Source: CAWBRT01 sp963832365
Lineage (GTDB): Bacteria; Acidobacteriota; Terriglobia; Terriglobales; Acidobacteriaceae
DNA length: 64,000 nt
Assembly (NCBI GenBank): GCA_963832365.1
Contig: CAWHUL010000023.1
Span: 221,295-285,294, forward strand
Direction: 5' to 3'
Shown piece by piece: positions 16,859-30,191 of this stretch (its first letter is position 1; each line of letters opens with the position of its first letter). A program made the translations under genes and the position numbers. The notes beneath the pieces are model-generated. The model was not told the origin of the DNA. It worked only from the letters and a program-made list of their open reading frames with translations, and did no database searches.

Positions 16859-18125
16859 AGGCCCGGAGGATGAAGGCAAAGTATTGCGCTGGCCGGCGCA
16901 GCAGCAGCCTCCTCCGTCGGGGGCCTGGGGGCGTTTAGGGCGACTGGGGCCGGGCATGGTCACGGGTGCGGCCAACGTAGATCCCTCGCTGGTGGTTACG
17001 GCCACCGTGGTGGGCGCCGCCTTCGGATACTCGCTGCTGTGGGTGGTCGTGCTGTGCGTGCCTTTCCTGCTGGCGGTCTTCCAAGTATCGGCGCGGCTCG
17101 GCTTCGAGACACGCAAGGGACTGGTCGACCTGCTGCGCGAGCACTACGGACGCTGGGTGGCGCTGGCGTGCGCCGGGGTGATCGTCGCCATCAATATGGC
17201 CATGATCATCGCCGACTTGATGGCGGTTTCCGACGCCGTCTCGATCATCCTCAACCAGCGCAGGGTCTACTTCGTCGCGGCCATTGCCTTCACGGTCTGG
17301 TACATCCTGATTTTCCGCGACTACCGCAAGATCACCAGGGTTTTGCTATGGCTCTCACTGCCGCTCTACGTCTACGTGGCGGCAGCCGTGATCGAAGCGC
17401 CGAGCGCGCGAACGGTGCTGATGGGGACCATCATCCCGCACGTGCAGCACGGTTCCGCTTACGCCAGCGCGATGATCGCGATCTTCGGGTCGCTGCTGAC
17501 GCCGTACGTGCTGGTGTGGCAGACAAGCTCAAGAAGCGAGCATGCCTCCAGCGGCGGCGAACTGCCGCACATCTTCGAATCGCACGCCGGGACGGTGGTC
17601 AGCATTCTGCTGTCTTACTCCATCATGGTCAGCGCCGCCGCCGTATTGCGGCTGCCCGTGCCCATGGATATGACCACGCGGCAGGCCGCGCTGGCGCTGG
17701 TTCCGGCGGTGGGCGCGCTCGGGCCGTTGGTTTTCGCCATTGGAATCATCGGCGCCGGCATGGTCGCGCTGCCGGTGCTGTGCGCCTCGCTGTGCTACAG
17801 CGTGAGCGAAGCCATGGGCTGGAAGACGGGTTTGAGCGAGCTTCCCTGGGACGCCCCGCCGTTTTACGTGCTGATTTCGGTGTCGATGTTTTGCGCCATG
17901 GTGGCGAACTTCTTCCGCATTAATCCGGTCAAGGCGCTCTTCTGGTCGCAGTTGCTGGCCGGGGTGCTGACGATTCCGATTCTGCTGTTCATCCTGCTGC
18001 TGGCCAATAACGCGCGGGTGATGAAGACCACCAATACGCTTTCGCAGAACTTCTGGATGGGTGCAACCTTGGGTGCTCTGGTGGGATCGGGCCTGCTCTG
18101 GTGCTGGTGGACGCTCGCGCACTAG
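16836..18125 (+). CDS. NRAMP-related divalent metal transporter
   Basis: 429 residues with about 11 membrane spans. TM1 reads GPGMVTGAANVDPSLVVT, the NRAMP metal-site helix, but with DPS in place of the canonical DPGN. The TM6 equivalent reads FGSLLTPYVLVWQTSS, where Mn/Fe NRAMPs have a MPH motif, so a site Met and His are replaced by Thr and Tyr. This matches a large bacterial NRAMP-like clade whose substrates differ from classical MntH; the metal (for example Mg or Mn) cannot be told from sequence. The N-terminal 30 residues are Pro/Gln-rich and cytosolic. It overlaps the upstream membrane protein gene; the rRNA leader follows. Confidence 0.85.
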   Translation: MTFQRSPEGPEDEGKVLRWPAQQQPPPSGAWGRLGRLGPGMVTGAANVDPSLVVTATVVGAAFGYSLLWVVVLCVPFLLAVFQVSARLGFETRKGLVDLLREHYGRWVALACAGVIVAINMAMIIADLMAVSDAVSIILNQRRVYFVAAIAFTVWYILIFRDYRKITRVLLWLSLPLYVYVAAAVIEAPSARTVLMGTIIPHVQHGSAYASAMIAIFGSLLTPYVLVWQTSSRSEHASSGGELPHIFESHAGTVVSILLSYSIMVSAAAVLRLPVPMDMTTRQAALALVPAVGALGPLVFAIGIIGAGMVALPVLCASLCYSVSEAMGWKTGLSELPWDAPPFYVLISVSMFCAMVANFFRINPVKALFWSQLLAGVLTIPILLFILLLANNARVMKTTNTLSQNFWMGATLGALVGSGLLWCWWTLAH

Positions 18126-18346
18126 GACAGATTCGCGGAAGCGATAGGGCGCGAACCAAAGTAGTACTGGATACATTGGAGTTCAAACCGCGCTCGCGCG
18201 AATATCGCGGAAAGCGGCTCTGAGAGCCGGACTTGCGCGATGGGGCAGAGCCTGCTATAAGAGTTGAGGCAGGTAAGGCGCAAAGGCGCCGGCGTGAAAA
18301 CGCATTCGATCTTTAAAAGAAAGTTAAAAAATGTTCGCGACAGGGG

Positions 18347-18376
18347 TTGCTAAACGCAAAGCGAGTCTGGTATAAC
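18347..18376 (+). promoter_or_regulatory. Candidate upstream rRNA promoter
   Basis: TTGCTA (18347-18352), an 18-bp spacer and TATAAC (18371-18376), preceded by an A/T-rich stretch (TTTAAAAGAAAGTTAAAAAA) that could act as an UP element. Confidence 0.6.
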
Positions 18377-18728
18377 AAGTTCTGTCAGCGAGAAGGCATG
18401 AAGCAGCGCTGGGAACAAAAGAATCGTTGGCGATTCACCCAGCATCTTAGAAGTTAGGCCATTAGCTGCGAATCAGCCCGGCCACGGGCTTCAATTCGGG
18501 AACTGAGTTTCCCGAAGGGTTTGAGCGGTTACCATCGCAAAACCTCAAAGTGTTCTTTTTTGAAAAAGTTTGCTCTTCGTTCTGCTGTGCGCCGATTTGG
18601 GCTGCGCAGAGGCGAGAGAGCTTTAGACACCGCGCGTGCTCCGCAGGGAAATGCGTTGAGCGCAGTGAGCGGTCTTCCGCAACGATCGAAAAAAACGATC
18701 GGATGAATCGAAAAAGATTCTAAACGGA

Positions 18729-18758
18729 TTGACAGGCAACTGACCGGCGCGGTATGTT
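18729..18758 (+). promoter_or_regulatory. Candidate proximal rRNA promoter
   Basis: TTGACA (18729-18734), an 18-bp spacer and TATGTT (18753-18758), about 230 bp before the mature 16S start. Confidence 0.65.
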
Positions 18759-18984
18759 TAAAAGGTTTCGAGGACAGACGGATTGACCTAAGGGTTAGTC
18801 CGGACGTTGCCGGAGCGGCCGCCTAGTGCGGAAGCGTTTTCGGTCTTTGACAACAGGTTGAACGTGCCAGTCGTGAGAAACGCTTGAGTTAAAGTTCAAG
18901 CGAGTCTCACAAGGTAAGTCTATCGATTGATCGATTGATTCGGATAGACGTCTGCCCGACCCTGTCGGCAGATTATTCAGGTTT

Positions 18985-20490
<1,506 letters not shown>

Positions 20491-20773
20491 AGAGAACGTC
20501 ATGGCACTCACGGCATTTCGTCTATGACGATGCCCGGTCGAGCAAGTTCGTGCGCAAGCGCGAGGCTGCTTGGCAGGGTCTGTCGCGAGATGTTGCCATG
20601 TACACCCTCAACTCCGGCCACCTGACCGGAGTGAGGAGTTCCGCTTGATCCTCTCTTTTTCAAGTAGTTTTTTACGATAGTCAGCGCCGGCTTAGCCGGT
20701 GCGTACGTTCAACCTTGTCCTCGATCCTTTTAAATTTAAAATTGGTTCGGAAGTTTTGGGCGCCGGCGACGCT

Positions 20774-20850
20774 GGGCCTGTAGCTCAGTTGGCTAGAGCG
20801 CACCCCTGATAAGGGTGAGGTCGGTAGTTCGACTCTACCCAGGCCCACCA
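20774..20850 (+). tRNA. tRNA-Ile (GAT)
   Basis: 77-nt cloverleaf in the 16S-23S spacer. Acceptor GGGCCTG pairs with CAGGCCC, anticodon loop CTGATAA carries GAT, T-loop is GTTCGACTC, and CCA is encoded. Confidence 0.98.
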
Positions 20851-20863
20851 TCCTCAAGCTAAC

Positions 20864-20939
20864 GGGGCTGTAGCTCAGCTGGGAGAGCGCGTGCTTTGCA
20901 AGCATGAGGTCACCGGTTCGATCCCGGTCAGCTCCACCA
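20864..20939 (+). tRNA. tRNA-Ala (TGC)
   Basis: 76-nt cloverleaf 13 bp after tRNA-Ile. Acceptor GGGGCTG pairs with CAGCTCC (one wobble), anticodon TGC lies in CTTTGCAAG, T-loop GGTTCGATCCC, and CCA is encoded. Confidence 0.98.
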
Positions 20940-21268
20940 ACACTTCCGAGGGCCGTTTCTGTCTGAAATTGGGCGTCATTAGCGACGATCGTCATCATGA
21001 CGATTTACAGAGGTTGCTTGGCGCCGAATCTTGGACAGAGGTAGTGTCCACCTGCTCAGGCAGGCTTGCCCGCGGTAACGTGGGCAGGAACGATGTTTGA
21101 CAACTGAATAGCATTGGGTAAATACAAGTGCAAAACCGAGTATGTTTTATGAGTGCCTTAAATTCACTGGTGCCGCGTCGTGAGACGCAGGCGATGAGTG
21201 AATGGAGAGGTCATAAGGTTTGCCGTCGCGCACAGATGTGAATCTGGGTGTGCTGAGTAAATTTTATG
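20940..21268 (+). promoter_or_regulatory. 16S-23S spacer, distal part
   Basis: About 330 bp between tRNA-Ala and 23S with no gene. It contains a second boxA-like word, TGTTTGACAACTGAATA at 21094-21110. The last 18 bases, before and into 23S, pair with the sequence after 23S. Confidence 0.7.
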
Positions 21269-24223
<2,955 letters not shown>

Positions 24224-24435
24224 ATAAAATTTACTTGGCGCACCCATATTGCACAGGATAGAAACTGATCCTGCTGCGGCGGAGGAAAAACTGCCTCCGC
24301 CACCCAATGCTCTTCAGCAAACATCGTTTCAAGAGTTCTTTTTCAGATTGGCGTTGCAGATGCCAGAGATCCTTCGGCGCGAATGCGCCTCAGGACTTCG
24401 GCTGCGGCCTCAGAGGGCCGCAAAACGCCTCAGGT

Positions 24436-24552
24436 TTCCGGTGATTTTTCCGCAGGGGAAACACCCGTTCCCATCTCGAACACGGTAGTTAAGCCCTGCA
24501 GGGCCGATTGTACTGCACGCGAAAGTGTGTGGGAGAGTAGGACGTTGCCGGA
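24436..24552 (+). rRNA. rrf: 5S ribosomal RNA
   Basis: About 117 nt from TTCCGGTGATTTTTCC to GACGTTGCCGGAA. Conserved ACCCGTTCCCATCTCGAACA and GTGGGAGAGTAGGACG are present, and the terminal TCCGG/CCGGA stem closes. Confidence 0.93.
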
Positions 24553-24559
24553 ATTAATA

Positions 24560-24593
24560 AAGGCCATCATGAGAAATCATGGTGGCCTTTTCC
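24560..24593 (+). terminator. rRNA operon terminator
   Basis: AAGGCCATCATGA and TCATGGTGGCCTT form a 13-bp stem (one G-U pair) with a GAAA loop, running into a short T tract. It lies 8 bp after 5S. Confidence 0.9.
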
Positions 24594-24614
24594 GTTTTAT
24601 GGAACGTTTACGAA

Positions 24615-24665
24615 AGCACCGCCAAGCGTTGTCTAGCCAGAATTGGCGCAACGCTTGGCGGTGCT
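24615..24665. repeat. 51-bp near-perfect palindrome after the rRNA operon
   Basis: A 17-bp perfect stem (AGCACCGCCAAGCGTTG with CAACGCTTGGCGGTGCT) encloses an inner GCCA/TGGC stem with a GAAT loop. No T tract follows. It sits between the rRNA terminator and the OLD-like gene and is unrelated to the REP-like family. Confidence 0.8.
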
Positions 24666-24804
24666 CCTCTAGGCATCCAGCCACTGCTTGAGTTACAATC
24701 CCGACACTTAGGATCTGAAATCCAGGAGAACAGCGTGAAACCTATTGCGTTTCGGATCGTCGATTTCAAATCGATCAAGGACTCTGGGATATGTGAGCTG
24801 TCTA

Positions 24805-26004
24805 GTATCTAGCCGCATAAGATTAGCGATACGATGCTTTGGGGTGTTTCGTGAAAGACCACCTGTTTGCTTCCACTCGAAGGGGTGGGCGGTTTGGTTG
24901 TAAGGCGGCGATGAACGCGTCCATGTGTTTTCTCAGCTGGCCGGGGCTGGCTGAAGCTGGCAGCCGGCCAGAGAGTGGCTGCTGCAAGATCGAAAACATC
25001 GACGATTTCCACCTGATTCATGCCCACGAGGCGTGGGTAGGTGTGTAATGAAGATGCACGTTCGGGTGCCGCGCGCACGCCAGCGGTCCTGCTTGGGTTT
25101 AGTGGGTGTTGCAGGTTGTCGAGGATGACATGGATCTGGCGAGCTGGGTGCTCGGTGCACGATGCGGTTCATAAAGTGCGAGAAACTCCACCCGACGGCG
25201 GCGCGGGTAGTAGATGGCGCTTTCAGGCCAGACCGGTGGCCACCTGCCAGCGCGGCAAACAGGGTGGTGGTGCCGTGCCGCTTGTAGTCGTGCTGAAAAC
25301 CGGTGAGCGCCTTGCCGTTGGGCAGTTTCAGCCAGCCCTGCGCCCGCTCCAGGGCCTGGATGTGAGGCTTTTCATCCACGCTCAACACCAGCGCATTCTC
25401 CGGCGGAATTCAGTATAGCCCCGACCACGTCGGCCGCCTTCTGGGCAAAGTTCAGGGATCGGTGGAGACGCACCAACTGTGGCGACGTTCGAGCGGAAAT
25501 CGCCATGTTTGCGCAGGACCCGCCAAAACGTTCTGAGTCGTCGGAGATGGTCCTTCAGGGCCGCTGCCAGCATGGCCCCATTAAACCCAGCGGGCAAAGC
25601 CCGACGAGCGGCAGCCGATCAGCATACGTACTGCGCAGAGTCAGGATGCGCCGCTCGCTGATTCTGGTGCATAGATGGCCGGCTTGCCCGAACGCGGTGT
25701 CATCCTGCAGTCCCTGCAAGCGGTGGCGCAGAAATCGGCCGCGCCACTTGCTCGCGGTGGCCCGGGACGCGATGCTAGGCTCATCGTAGCCGACGATTTA
25801 GCTCGTTGCTCGGGCTCCTGCCGCCGCCTGCAAGATCATGCCCGGCGCGAAACGAGAGCATTCCCAGCGCCGTGCTCGTGGCTCGCCGCACTACTCAACT
25901 CCAAATTAGCCTGCTCTTCCGGCTTGAGTAGTAATCGTGCGAGCATTTCATGTTCAGTCCACTATACACCGTTCAAGGACTCATGGGTTATGCGAACTAG
26001 ATAC
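24805..26004 (-). mobile_element. IS630-family-like insertion sequence, 1200 bp, decayed
   Basis: The ends are inverted repeats GTATCTAGCCGCATAA (24805-24820) and TTATGCGAACTAGATAC (25988-26004), differing only by C versus TT in the middle. Both sides carry TA (24803-24804 and 26005-26006), the target duplication of the IS630/Tc1 group. Removing element plus one TA rejoins the interrupted gene in frame. On the minus strand pieces of a DDE transposase can be read in several frames: LVSRRA, RRSWCVSTDP, VLSVDEKPHIQALER, GFQHDYKRHGTTTLFAAL, HVILDN, then a shifted LVGMNQVEIVDVFDL. Many indels show that the transposase is dead. Confidence 0.9.
24830..25960 (-). pseudogene. Degenerate IS630-type DDE transposase
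   Basis: Remnants in order on the minus strand: an N-terminal helix-turn-helix zone (KPEEQANLEL ... LVSR), a stretch corresponding to RHRLQGLQDDTAFGQA, VLRKHG then WCVSTDP, the catalytic strand LSVDEKPHIQALERAQG, the GFQHDYKRHGTTTLFAAL block, FMNRIVHRAP, ILDN-equivalent and the VEI segment near the third acidic residue. At least five frame changes and several stops interrupt it. The family call is from these words, which are characteristic of IS630 transposases. Confidence 0.75.
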
Positions 26005-27906
26005 TAGGGACGGGATTTCGGTTCTTGCGGGGCAGAATGAGTCAGGGAAAACCGCGATCTTTAACAGCACTTCGCGATTTTGACCTTGAGGACGGCGAGA
26101 AACCGGCGACACCAGAGTACTGGCCAGACGAACGAGACAATGTTCGACCACGAGTCTCAGTTCAATTTGAGGTCGATGCTGGCGAGATTGAAAGGGCGCT
26201 GTGGGAAAGCAACTTTGTCATGCCCAGCGGCGTGTCTAAGGCGTTCAGAGAATCTGGAAGTGTTTGGATAACGCGTCATCTCCCGACAGGCAAATATGAG
26301 CTGACTGATGATATCCGTGGTTTATGGGGCGTGGGGGACACTGAGGAGCCGCCTCCAGAGTCCGCTAGTGCCGAGACGGCGGAGGCGAGCGCTGAGAGCA
26401 ACCTACCTCCAGACCCGCCTCCAGACCCACCGATAGTTCTCGGCGCGGACGAACTCGGTGCACAACTGCGGTGGTACTGGCCAGCGTTTGTGTATTTCGA
26501 TTCTTTCAGCAATCAGCTCCCCCGCTCAGTGCCTTTCTCAGATCTGCAGCAACAGGAGGCAACTCCTAAACCTGTCGCCGCGTCTGGTGCCGGAAAGCAA
26601 AAGACCGCTACTGTGCCACGGGCTGTGCTCGATCTTATAGCGCTCTCAAACGTCGATCTTGGCCGAGTCGAAGAGCTTTCGCAAGAAGAGAAGCGCTTGG
26701 ACAATTATCTGAAGAACAAGAGTGCGGAGATTACTGGCGATTTCTTGACATACTGGACGCAAACGGTCGATGGAGCGCAGACGGTCGACCTCCGTGTTGA
26801 AGGCCGCCGCGGGGAACAGGGGGAACTTCGACTTCACTTCTTCGTGTTTGATGGCTTTAAGCACTATCCTGAACAACGCAGCAAGGGCTTTCTTTGGTTC
26901 TTGTCTTTCTATCTGCGGCTAACTGCCTCACAGAAACGAGAACCAGACCGTGCACAATTTCTCCTGATCGATGAACCAGGGTCGTATCTCCATGCTCGTG
27001 CTCAAAGGGACGTTCTTAAACTGTTGGAGGAGAAGCTCGTAAAGAAAGACCAAATCTTATATTCGACCCACAGCCCTGTTCTGATTCCTGCTGATCGGCT
27101 TCATCGCGTCAGGCTTGTGATCAGAGACCCCCAAGAGGGAACCCTTATACTTAATCGCCTGACCGACCGTCGAATAAAGGGCGATGTCTTTCAGGACACA
27201 TTATCCCCCATACTCGCGGCAATTGGACTGGACGTAAGAGAAGCGCTCACATTTGCACGCCCGAAGAATCTGCTTGTGGAGGGAATATCGGATCACTTCT
27301 ATTTGTCTGGTTTAGCGCGTGTAGTTGGAAGGCAACTGTGTGAAGACTTCATGTCTTTCCTTGTCTTGGGGCAATGTCAGTGCCAACCCTCGCTTCATTG
27401 TTTATCGGCTGGGGCTTACAATTTGTGGTGCTTCTCGACAGGGACGAACAAGGAAACGGCGCACGGAATAAGCTCCTTAATGAGCTTGGCGTAGACAACG
27501 GGAAGGTGGTTCAACCTAACAACGCGGCGGGAATCGAAGATCTGTTCTCACCGGAGGATTTCCGGAAACTCCTCAGCACCTATGACCCTGAACTGACGAT
27601 CCAACCGCGAGAGAAACCGACCCAGTGCATCCGCAGGCAAGGCGTGGATAAGGTGCTCCTCGCCAGACGATTCTCGGAGATGGTCAATTCCGAGACAATA
27701 ACCCCGACCCAGAAAACAAGCGAGGCTGTGGAGGATCTCTTTAATCGCCTGGGGGTACCATCGGCCCAAGGTGGAACCAGTGCCACGGCGCAAGGGATGG
27801 GACGATGATGTGTGAATTCTAGAAACGGAACTGTGGTTAAGTTGACAAACTTTCGAAAGGTACGCCTCTGCGGAATGCGCAACGCAACTCACTGGCACGC
27901 ACCTGC

Positions 27907-28983
27907 TCAGAACAATTTGAGATGGATGGTCAGGTATTTTTTGGGATTCTGGCGAATGGCCTGCATGAGGGCCTGACTATCGGTCATCAACTTGTTGGCA
28001 TTGTCGTAGAGTGAAGAATCCTGCAGCAGTTTGCCCGCCGAGCCCTCGCCGCGATCGAGCCGGTCGGTGATGTTCGACAGGCGGTTCACCACGTTCTGCA
28101 ACTTGTTGGCAAACTCCTGGTCACTCGCAAATTTGCCGAGCGCCCCTTTGCCGGCGTTGAGGTCGTCCATGAATTTGTTTGCCTTGGCCATTGTCCGGTT
28201 GGCGTTGTCGTAGAGTGCCGGATCCTTCAGCAGCTTACCGACGGATCCGTGCCCCGCTTGCAGGTCGTCCGCGATCTGATTAATTTTGTCGACGCTGGCA
28301 TTCAGCTTGTCGTAAAGATCATCGCTCCGCAGCAACTGGCCAAGACTGCCCTTGCCCGCGTTAATCTCGTTCAGGATCTGTTGCGCCTGAACGACCGTTC
28401 GGTTCAAATTATCATAGAGAGCATTGTCGTAGATTAGCTTGCCGACCGTGCCCTGTTTGTCTTCGATTGTGCTGACGATGCGGTCCACGCGGGCCACCAG
28501 CGTCTCGACCTTTTGCAGAGTGGATTGCGAGGAGCGCACTACGTCCTGAATGTCGGGGACGTCACGCCATGGAAGCGTGTCGCCGTCTTTGGCCGGCCCC
28601 TCCTTGGCTGTGCTGCCGTCAATGTTGACGTAGGTTTCGCCCAGAGCGCCGACCGTCGTCAGCATCGCGACCGAATCTTTCTTAAGGTAGTGCGCTGACT
28701 TTCCGCCGACTTTCATCTCGATCCGCACCGGCGTGCGTTGGCGGTCGGGCATGATCCGTATGTTTTTAACGGTGCCGATATCGACGTTCTGGAGGCGGAC
28801 GGGAGCCCCTGCGCGCAAACCGCCGGCATCATCCACGTACATGTAGATCGTGATCATCTTCGTGAATAAGCCGGTCGTTTCCGTCATCAGGAAAATGAGG
28901 AAGGCAAGAATGACGAGAGCTATAACTACCGTCAGCCCGACACGAAGCTGTGACCACTGCAGCTGTTTCTGGCTCGGCACCAT
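27907..28983 (-). CDS. MlaD/MCE family phospholipid-transport protein
   Basis: 358 residues: a short cytosolic N-terminus, one membrane anchor (about 14-34, VGLTVVIALVILAFLIFLM), then an MCE domain (about 40-120; VDDAGGLRAGAPVRLQNVDI, GALGETYVNID). The C-terminal two thirds consist of a helical region with repeated units of about 35-40 residues, each with G(S/T)xGKLLxDxxLYDNxN (five recognisable copies from about 178). Such proteins form hexameric rings or tubes carrying lipids between membranes. No MlaE permease or MlaF ATPase lies next to it, so its partners must be elsewhere. The start follows a strong hydrophobic pattern and ATG 28983 is the only good choice. Confidence 0.9.
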   Translation of the reverse strand: MVPSQKQLQWSQLRVGLTVVIALVILAFLIFLMTETTGLFTKMITIYMYVDDAGGLRAGAPVRLQNVDIGTVKNIRIMPDRQRTPVRIEMKVGGKSAHYLKKDSVAMLTTVGALGETYVNIDGSTAKEGPAKDGDTLPWRDVPDIQDVVRSSQSTLQKVETLVARVDRIVSTIEDKQGTVGKLIYDNALYDNLNRTVVQAQQILNEINAGKGSLGQLLRSDDLYDKLNASVDKINQIADDLQAGHGSVGKLLKDPALYDNANRTMAKANKFMDDLNAGKGALGKFASDQEFANKLQNVVNRLSNITDRLDRGEGSAGKLLQDSSLYDNANKLMTDSQALMQAIRQNPKKYLTIHLKLF

Positions 28984-29180
28984 TCCCCCGGGAAGTTGAG
29001 GCCGCGAAACTTAGGTCTAGCCTCGAATCATAACAAACCTAAGTACATTGAGTCACTTGCCCTACACGGTTGGCAAGGTAAAACTCGCGGGCGAGGCCAC
29101 TGGATCAACCGCTGTTGGATGCCAAAACCGTGGCCATCGAAGCACCCCGGAGAGTACCCGCGCGCGGCCGCAGGCCGTGC

Positions 29181-29558
29181 TTATTGCTCCAGGATGACTT
29201 GCGCAATAGCGTGCGCCGCAGTGTGTGTGATCGAGACGAGCGCGCGCGTGGCGCCGAGGCGTTCGGCGAAGCCCGCGGCAACTCCGGAAATGCGTATGAT
29301 GGGACGGCCGGAAGGCTCGCGCACCACCTCGAAATCCCTCCACGCGACGCCTCGCTTCCAACCGGTCCCGATGGCCTTCATCGCCGCTTCTTTCGCGGCG
29401 AAGCGGCCCGCAAAGCGTTCGAAGGGATTGGCCTTGGATTGGCAGTAGTCAATCTCGGCCGGGGTAAAGATGCGCTGCAGAAAGCGCTGCCCATAGCGCT
29501 GAATGGCACGCTCGATGCGATCCACCTCCGCGATGTCGATCCCCAGGCCGACGATCAT
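29181..29558 (-). CDS. acpS: Holo-[acyl-carrier-protein] synthase
   Basis: Transfers 4'-phosphopantetheine from CoA to acyl carrier protein. 125 residues, normal size. The Mg-binding GLGIDIAEVDRIE lies at 4-16 and the second motif RFAGRFAAKEAAMKAIGTG about 48-66; SITHTAAHAIAQV closes the fold. It follows the DUF488 gene by 59 bp in the same direction, in the row selA-DUF488-acpS. Start ATG 29558. Confidence 0.96.
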   Translation of the reverse strand: MIVGLGIDIAEVDRIERAIQRYGQRFLQRIFTPAEIDYCQSKANPFERFAGRFAAKEAAMKAIGTGWKRGVAWRDFEVVREPSGRPIIRISGVAAGFAERLGATRALVSITHTAAHAIAQVILEQ

Positions 29559-29617
29559 CTACCCTCCCTTGATGCGGAACCAGCTCTTCATTCTAATCCC
29601 GCAGTGCGGGATCTGGC

Positions 29618-30151
29618 TCAGAACAGGCTGCCGGCATTGTAGATGACGCCTCCATCGACGGCGCGCGCTTCGCGCGTCAGGCGGTGTTCCCGGACGTGTC
29701 TGGCGTCGATGATGTGAAGAACGAGGTCGCCCTGGGCGGCAAAGTAGTCCGATACAAGCATGCGATGACACTGGAAGTACATGCGCTCGGCACACATGAT
29801 CGCCGTCGGTCGCGAAACGGCCAGCTGGCGAAGCTGCGCGGCGGCATCAGTAAATTCCGTGGTGAGCATGTAGTCGGCATAGTTACGGAAGCTCTGGTTG
29901 TGCAGCCCCGTGTTCGGTGAATCGTCGCGGAGTTTGCGGCGGCGCCCTCCAAGAGCTTTCATCCAGAGATAATCGATTCCATAAGCCGGCAGCTCTCGCT
30001 CGAGGCTTTCGAGGTTGAAGTGTGGCAAGCGGCGCGACGCGGGAAACGACCGTATGTCGACCAGCAGCTTGATTCCATGCGCATCGAGAGCCTGGATTAG
30101 CTCTTCCAGAGTACGGGTTGAGTGGCCGATGGTGTAGAGCGTCAGCGTCAT
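29618..30151 (-). CDS. DUF488 domain protein
   Basis: About 177 residues from MTLTLYTIGHSTRTLEELI; an upstream ATG at 30172 would add 7. The family signature is complete: YTIGHST, VDIRSFPASRRLPHFN, YLWMKALGGRRRK, the CAER motif with downstream CHR in CAERMYFQCHRMLVSDYF. The conserved cysteines suggest a redox or metal role, but the function of DUF488 is not established. It lies 40 bp downstream of selA on the same strand. Confidence 0.9.
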   Translation of the reverse strand: MTLTLYTIGHSTRTLEELIQALDAHGIKLLVDIRSFPASRRLPHFNLESLERELPAYGIDYLWMKALGGRRRKLRDDSPNTGLHNQSFRNYADYMLTTEFTDAAAQLRQLAVSRPTAIMCAERMYFQCHRMLVSDYFAAQGDLVLHIIDARHVREHRLTREARAVDGGVIYNAGSLF

Positions 30152-30191
30152 GGATGCCGGGCCAGCCTGCATTTGTCAGCCGGCGGCAGGA

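Larger units (their letters stand above)
18126..18984 (+). promoter_or_regulatory. rRNA operon leader region
   Basis: About 860 bp without a protein gene. It holds two sigma-70-like promoters (next entries), a boxA-like antitermination word GGTCTTTGACAACA at 18842-18855, hairpin CGCTTGA/TTCAAGCG near 18883-18905, and GTCTATC/GATAGAC around a GATT-rich repeat near 18918-18950. These are typical pre-16S leader elements. Confidence 0.75.
24735..27808 (+). pseudogene. OLD-like AAA ATPase/TOPRIM nuclease gene, split by an IS element and two frameshifts
   Basis: GTG 24735 (AGGAG 7 bases upstream) starts KPIAFRIVDFKSIKDSGICEL, the N-terminal strand of an SMC-like ATPase. The frame stops inside the IS element. 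Joining 24804 to 26007 restores it, giving SRDGISVLAGQNESGKTAIF, with Walker A. One extra A near 26062 then shifts the frame to ALRDFDLEDGEK, open to about 27370. Downstream motifs are FLWFLSFYLRL, Walker B LLIDEPGSYLHARAQ and the H-loop STHSPVLIP. A TOPRIM domain follows: LLVEGISD, then a missing base near 27371 and VVLLDRDEQG. A Pro/Glu/Ala-rich insert lies between the ATPase halves. OLD-family proteins are often anti-phage nucleases; that role is inference. The copy is probably inactive. Confidence 0.85.

Noticed and set aside
20681..20998. 105-residue minus-strand frame in the 16S-23S spacer containing the GADRDRTGDL words
   Set aside because: It is the antisense of the two tRNA genes; this frame is a well-known false prediction in many databases.
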